Assembly (NCBI RefSeq): GCF_019925205.1
Contig: NC_083560.1
Location: forward strand, 17,937,145 to 18,001,144
Direction: 5' to 3'
DNA: 64,000 nucleotides
Source of the DNA: Metopolophium dirhodum
Lineage: Eukaryota > Arthropoda > Insecta > Hemiptera > Aphididae
The position numbers and the translations under genes are program-made. Below are positions 59,814 to 64,000 of the stretch, one piece after another. Numbering within the stretch: the first letter of the stretch is position 1; every line of letters begins with the position of its first letter. Under the pieces are notes generated by a model. The model worked only from the letters and a program-made list of their open reading frames with translations. It had not been told where the DNA came from and did not search any database.

Positions 59814-60125
59814 CTATTTGTATCTATTTTGTTTTACATTTAAAAAATAACTTATACATTCGCAGTACATGACTACATAAAGTAGACAAAATTGTAACTT
59901 CCTAAATAATGAAAATCGCATACAAGCTGCAAAGCTCTGGATTTGGTTATAATTGTGTATACATATTGTCAAAAACTATGCAAAAATCTCAGTTAGATAT
60001 TTACAGATTGTCTTGAGATTGCTGCGTTCCAATCAAGGTCGATTAAATCTATAAAACTATAATTCTAATTTAATTTGCCAAATTTAATTGATTTAATTTG
60101 CTTTGACTTGTTCGATTTTCCCTCA
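59814..60125. repeat. direct repeat copy 2 (outside the pogo-like element)
   Basis: Starts immediately after the TA at the right end of the pogo-like element and repeats the block found inside it at 58978-59285. GGGACATACTCTAT and AGAGAGGTCGTTACTATAAGAC also occur twice (59634/59695 and 60358/60385), so the duplicated unit is larger, about 800 bp. Confidence 0.75.
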
Positions 60126-61790
60126 ATATGTATTAATATATATTTTTAAACCGTTTTAAAAAAATATGATCCAGCAATGACTATCTAAAAACTTTTTAAA
60201 AACTTAACAGTAGAAGAAAAAAAAATGTTTTGAATAAAATTATGTCTTATGGTATTTAACTTGGAACGTTAGCAGTATACTAAGTACTGTGCGAAAAAAA
60301 CTTCGTTTGTATTAAATCGTTTTGCCAAGAAGATACCAAGAGTGATACGGGACTTTCGGGACATACTCTATTGTGTATACGTAGAGAGGTCGTTACTATA
60401 AGACGTATCATCAACAAGTGCTGCAGGTAGCTGCAGCTAATCGTACGACTCGCATTCGTGACCGGATGAAACCTTTTTGCGCCTCAGAAGAGGGGAATTA
60501 ATTTCGTTAAACCGTTTATGGAAACGCCTATAGTAATGCGGACGGTTTAGTTTCTATTGACAGATTACCGAGCAGGATGAGCGAGCACACTAAGTACCCA
60601 TATATGATATACCACAGGGTGATGGTAAACGGTAAGCCACCAGTCCAAACAAATATGAGTGGTTTGAAAAAAGCCAATCGAGAGTGTAGGAAAATTAATT
60701 AAAATAGATTACTGGATTGAATAATTACTATAATCGGTAATAACTTCAAAAATAATAATACAATATTCGACAATCTCATAAAACGCTCATTAAATTTCAT
60801 AACGTTTTATCTCGTCACATTATGGTTGTTTTTTTTTGTATTTCAAAAATGAATAACCACGGAGACTAACCACAAACGTTAATTGCCAAATGTCAACATA
60901 GTTTGGGTTTTTTTTAAAATTTATTTTTAATAATATACTCTATACATTTTTGATTTGTTTTTTTCAGATTTTATTGGACTTCATTGTACGATACAAGTTT
61001 CGTTTTCGAACAGTGACCTATCCAATGAAAAGGTGCACTAGACATCTACTATTTACATCAGAGAGATTAGGTACTTATAAAAGTTCTCCATTTTTTTTTT
61101 AAATTCTGGTGTTTGAAATTTTTAAAGAACAATTATTATTTTCAAATAGTACTTAGATTTTTTTTTTACCATTTTTATGATTGTTTGTAGTGGTGTAATC
61201 TACCATTTGCGATCATTAAGAACCATACCCGTTTTTACTGTGAATTTATTGTCAAGCGGTTGAAACTTGAAATGTTGATGCATCTAAATCGTAATTCGAA
61301 AGATTAGTTTCTGAGTTATTAACCTCAGTGTAGATTAATGTACCTTAATAAAGGTTTTACATAAAATATAAAATGTACGTAACACTTATTAAGTCTTAAA
61401 TATTAAGTACAGTCTATTTATACTATTCTAATAACTGTATACTTATACAATGTTTATACATTTTCAAATTAGCCTCAATATCGTCTAAAATTGTTGATAT
61501 GGAATTTATCCTTAGAACACAATATCAGTTAATAACTCAGAAACTGCTCGTTTGAATTTAGATTTTAGACACATCAAAATTTAAAAAAATAACATATTCT
61601 GCTTATCAATTTACAAGACAAAAGGTGGTTCTCATTAAAAAAAACCTCGTGGACGACACATAGGAGCATACGGTTACTTCAGATAAATAATAAAATAGTA
61701 AGTAAGTGTATTAAAATACGATACTTGAGCATAATATACTTAAAAATTCCGAAAATCAGAATTTGAACAATGTATTATTAAATGAAAAAA
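60126..61790. other. AT-rich DNA with a worn ACAGGGTGATTC-family interior
   Basis: The blocks AAATTCTGGTGTTTGAAATTT (61100) and AATTCCGAAAATCAGAATTTG (61745) are family interior. The copy's right end is lost at the insertion at 61791. No gene. Confidence 0.4.
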
Positions 61791-62794
61791 GGTGGGTAAG
61801 TAGATGTCTTTCTGCTTTGCAGTAGGTTACAAGTGGCCAAGTGGGTCACTGTAATGGATGGTGTTAAATTTTAATTAAATTATATAATATCAATGTAAAC
61901 GGTCAGTTAGCATAATATGATATTGCTATCTAAGTATATTTGATGGTATTATTGTGAATAAAGTAATTTATTATTCACATATAACCTATACACGTGGAAC
62001 CTTGTTTTAAATGTTCAATGCTTAGCTATAATAGTTGATAACTACAAAATAGTTATTCAATTTTAAATTTGAACTTCAAAAATTCATAAAAAATTAATTT
62101 GATTTGCTTGTAGATTTTTTTTTTTTTTGATAAAGGTAGACGAACTTATGAACAATCTTGTATTACATTTTCAAATTTTAGATTTAAAAAGAAAAATTTT
62201 TATGAATTCTCAACTCAAAGTAATTTGCTAATTTTCGTAATTTTTCCATATTTTCAAGAATTGAACTTTAAAATAAATGTTCATAAAAAAAAACTGCGAC
62301 TAAGGATTTTTGATATTTTTCAATATAGTAGGAGGAATGTATTAAATTTTCAAGCTTTTTTACCTAACAAATAAAGTTATAGAAATTATAATTAATTTAT
62401 AGTTCATAGAAAAAAAGACTAATTAAATTGGAAACCAAAGATGTTCCTAAACAGTTCAAAACAAATCAAAATATTTTGAAAATTTTATCGCGTATAGAAA
62501 ATTCAAATACAAACAACCAGTTAATATGTAATGTGTATACGTTCATTTGTTTTAAAGTTACACAAAAACCAATATCGATTTTGTCAAAAACTGTTTTTGC
62601 GTGAAAATTATCGTTTTTCTTTAATTTTAATTTTGTTTTTCCCGGCGCTTTTGAAAATTATTTCCGATTTTAAAACTCGAACTCCCGAATGCACCAACTT
62701 GATTCACTTTCCCATCAAACAAGATACTTTTATAAAAAAAAAACAGACATCGTTGTAAAATCAATACGTCCATCGCTCCGCTCAAAATCTAAAA
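61791..62794. mobile_element. 1.0-kb element, GGTGGGTAAGT / GAGCGGAGC family
   Basis: Starts GGTGGGTAAGTAGATGTC, with GTAGGTTACAAGTGGCC and GTCACTGTAATGGATGG. Ends CATCGCTCCGCTCAAAATCT. The interior matches 53741-55085 and 30721-32470. The open frame at 62531-62758 is within it. Confidence 0.62.
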
Positions 62795-62899
62795 TGAGGG
62801 TGAGTTTGCATAGTCAATCACTTTGGCTCTTATAGTAGCTGATACTCAACTTTACTCTTATATAGAATTTAGGTCATTCACCCAAATTACAATACAATA

Positions 62900-63169
62900 T
62901 TGACAAATAGGTTAGGTCAGGTATATCCGACCACGAATTTATTACCTGTAACCAATATTGCACCCCGTAAGCATAAAATATTAGATTCTCTTGAGCCCAG
63001 ACGAACTGTATTATATGGGTGGAAAACTAACGGGTTACAAGCAGACCTCCACGAGGAAACTGTTTACACGACTTTCGTGGAAAACGGATTAGTAGTTTTT
63101 TTAGTATGTATAGATGATGATCGAACGAACAGACAAACAATAACACAATCGATCAAAATAATATATTAA
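62900..63169 (+). CDS. orphan open frame, up to 89 codons, coding status uncertain
   Basis: Includes LGQVYPTTNLLPVTNIAPRK, HKILDSLEPRRTVLYGWKTN and GLQADLHEETVYTTFVENGL. The composition is protein-like, but the frame has no ATG at its 5' end and no clear splice sites. A fragment of a decayed gene or retroelement is possible; no domain recognised. Confidence 0.25.
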   Translation: MTNRLGQVYPTTNLLPVTNIAPRKHKILDSLEPRRTVLYGWKTNGLQADLHEETVYTTFVENGLVVFLVCIDDDRTNRQTITQSIKIIY

Positions 63170-63775
63170 TTTTTATCTACCTATATTAGGTGTACCTATA
63201 TACGATTTGATTTATTGCTAATGCTCTGTGGTATAGTAAGCAATTTTTTTTTTTATCAATCCAGTATCCTGAACTCGTATAGATTGTTTTAAATTTTCGT
63301 TCACCGAAAGTCCAACTAGATTTTAAACAACAACACTGCGCGGACACAGCTTTAGGCCCCTAACACGAGACGCAAATTATTGATGCTGACGAATGATGAT
63401 AATATTGTAAAATATGATTCTGAACCCGAGTTGAGCGTGTATTGCAATCAAGTCTAGGAGCGTTCACAATTAAATTTGTTTGTATGTGATATACACGCTC
63501 GTATGTAACATAACATATACCCATATTAAAAAAGTAATTAAAAACTTTCCGAAAAAATACACGCCGCGCTGTGAAAAATAATTTGAATTTGCAAAAACTT
63601 TAAAATTACATTTACGGTCTGAAATTTTTAACACGTTTCACATATATAATATGTTTATCGTAATAATCGTTCCGCCATAAAATTATGAAATCCAATTTTT
63701 TTTTTTCACTTTGTGCATCGCATTTTTTTCCTCGCTACATGATCAAACTTACCACTCCAAAAAAAAAGTAAGACT
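63170..63775. other. AT-rich DNA, nothing recognised
   Basis: No exon or element ends seen. Confidence 0.4.
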
Positions 63776-63917
63776 CAGTCTTTTAAAATAGGTGGGCAAA
63801 GTAAAAGTATTTAAATACTTATTAAATTATTTGAACACGTATTTTAAATACTTTTCAAAATAAGTATACGCATAATATGTATTTGAATACTTTTAAAAAG
63901 TATTTTTTACAAGACTG
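63776..63917. mobile_element. short GTATTTAAATAC-type MITE
   Basis: CAGTCTTTTAAAATA and TTTTTTACAAGACTG are the family termini, inverted. The 142-bp interior is AAGTATTTAAATACTT-like. No clear 8-bp duplication. Confidence 0.6.
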
Positions 63918-64000
63918 AGCTGAAACTTCTATGCGACGAACTTCCATTTAGTCGAATTTTCAGTTCGACGAAACATTTTTGAGAACCATTGACCTACATT

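Overview
The window is an AT-rich animal genome segment with long introns, GT-AG splice sites, many short inverted-repeat DNA transposons and tRNA-derived SINEs. The base composition, dense hAT-type MITEs and repeat style suggest a hemipteran, most likely an aphid. That is inference, because no species-specific gene was recognised. No operons, rRNA genes, CRISPR arrays or intact transposase genes were found.

One real gene can be assembled, on the minus strand. Six exons (27887-27982, 22175-22354, 17185-17394, 11981-12077, 11762-11870, 9792-9984) join in frame with matching intron phases to give 295 codons. The product reads as the end of an SMP-type lipid-transfer domain, a polar linker and a C2 domain. 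That order and the local motifs fit the C2CD2 / TMEM24 (C2CD2L) family of ER-plasma-membrane contact-site lipid-transfer proteins. A seventh, less certain exon lies upstream at 40258-40311. The 5' exon(s) with the membrane anchor and the 3' exon(s) after the C2 domain were not found and probably lie elsewhere or outside the window.

Almost everything else is transposon-derived. Several hAT-type elements have 8-bp target duplications (687-1543, 8194-8635, 19197-19785, 33870-34285, 47055-47548), and further elements have hAT-like ends. Two SINE copies sit at 23288-23582 and 29870-30158. There is a pogo/mariner-like element with a TA duplication (58807-59811), a long-inverted-repeat family (2077-2706, 36112-38047), a longer family with one end in GAGCGGAGC and the other in GGTGGGTAAGT (30721-32470, 53741-55085, 61791-62794), and a family ending in ACAGGGTGATTC (3098-3645, 20962-21785, 26654-27436). 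Two insertions can be dated against a nearby duplicated copy that keeps the empty site: the SINE at 23288 and the hAT element at 47055.

From about 41.7 to 64 kb there are a few GC-richer islands (41.7-42.7, 51.3-51.8, 53.0-53.3, 58.2-58.5 kb) and short orphan ORFs (45321-45512, 53007-53267, 62900-63169) whose coding status cannot be settled from sequence alone.
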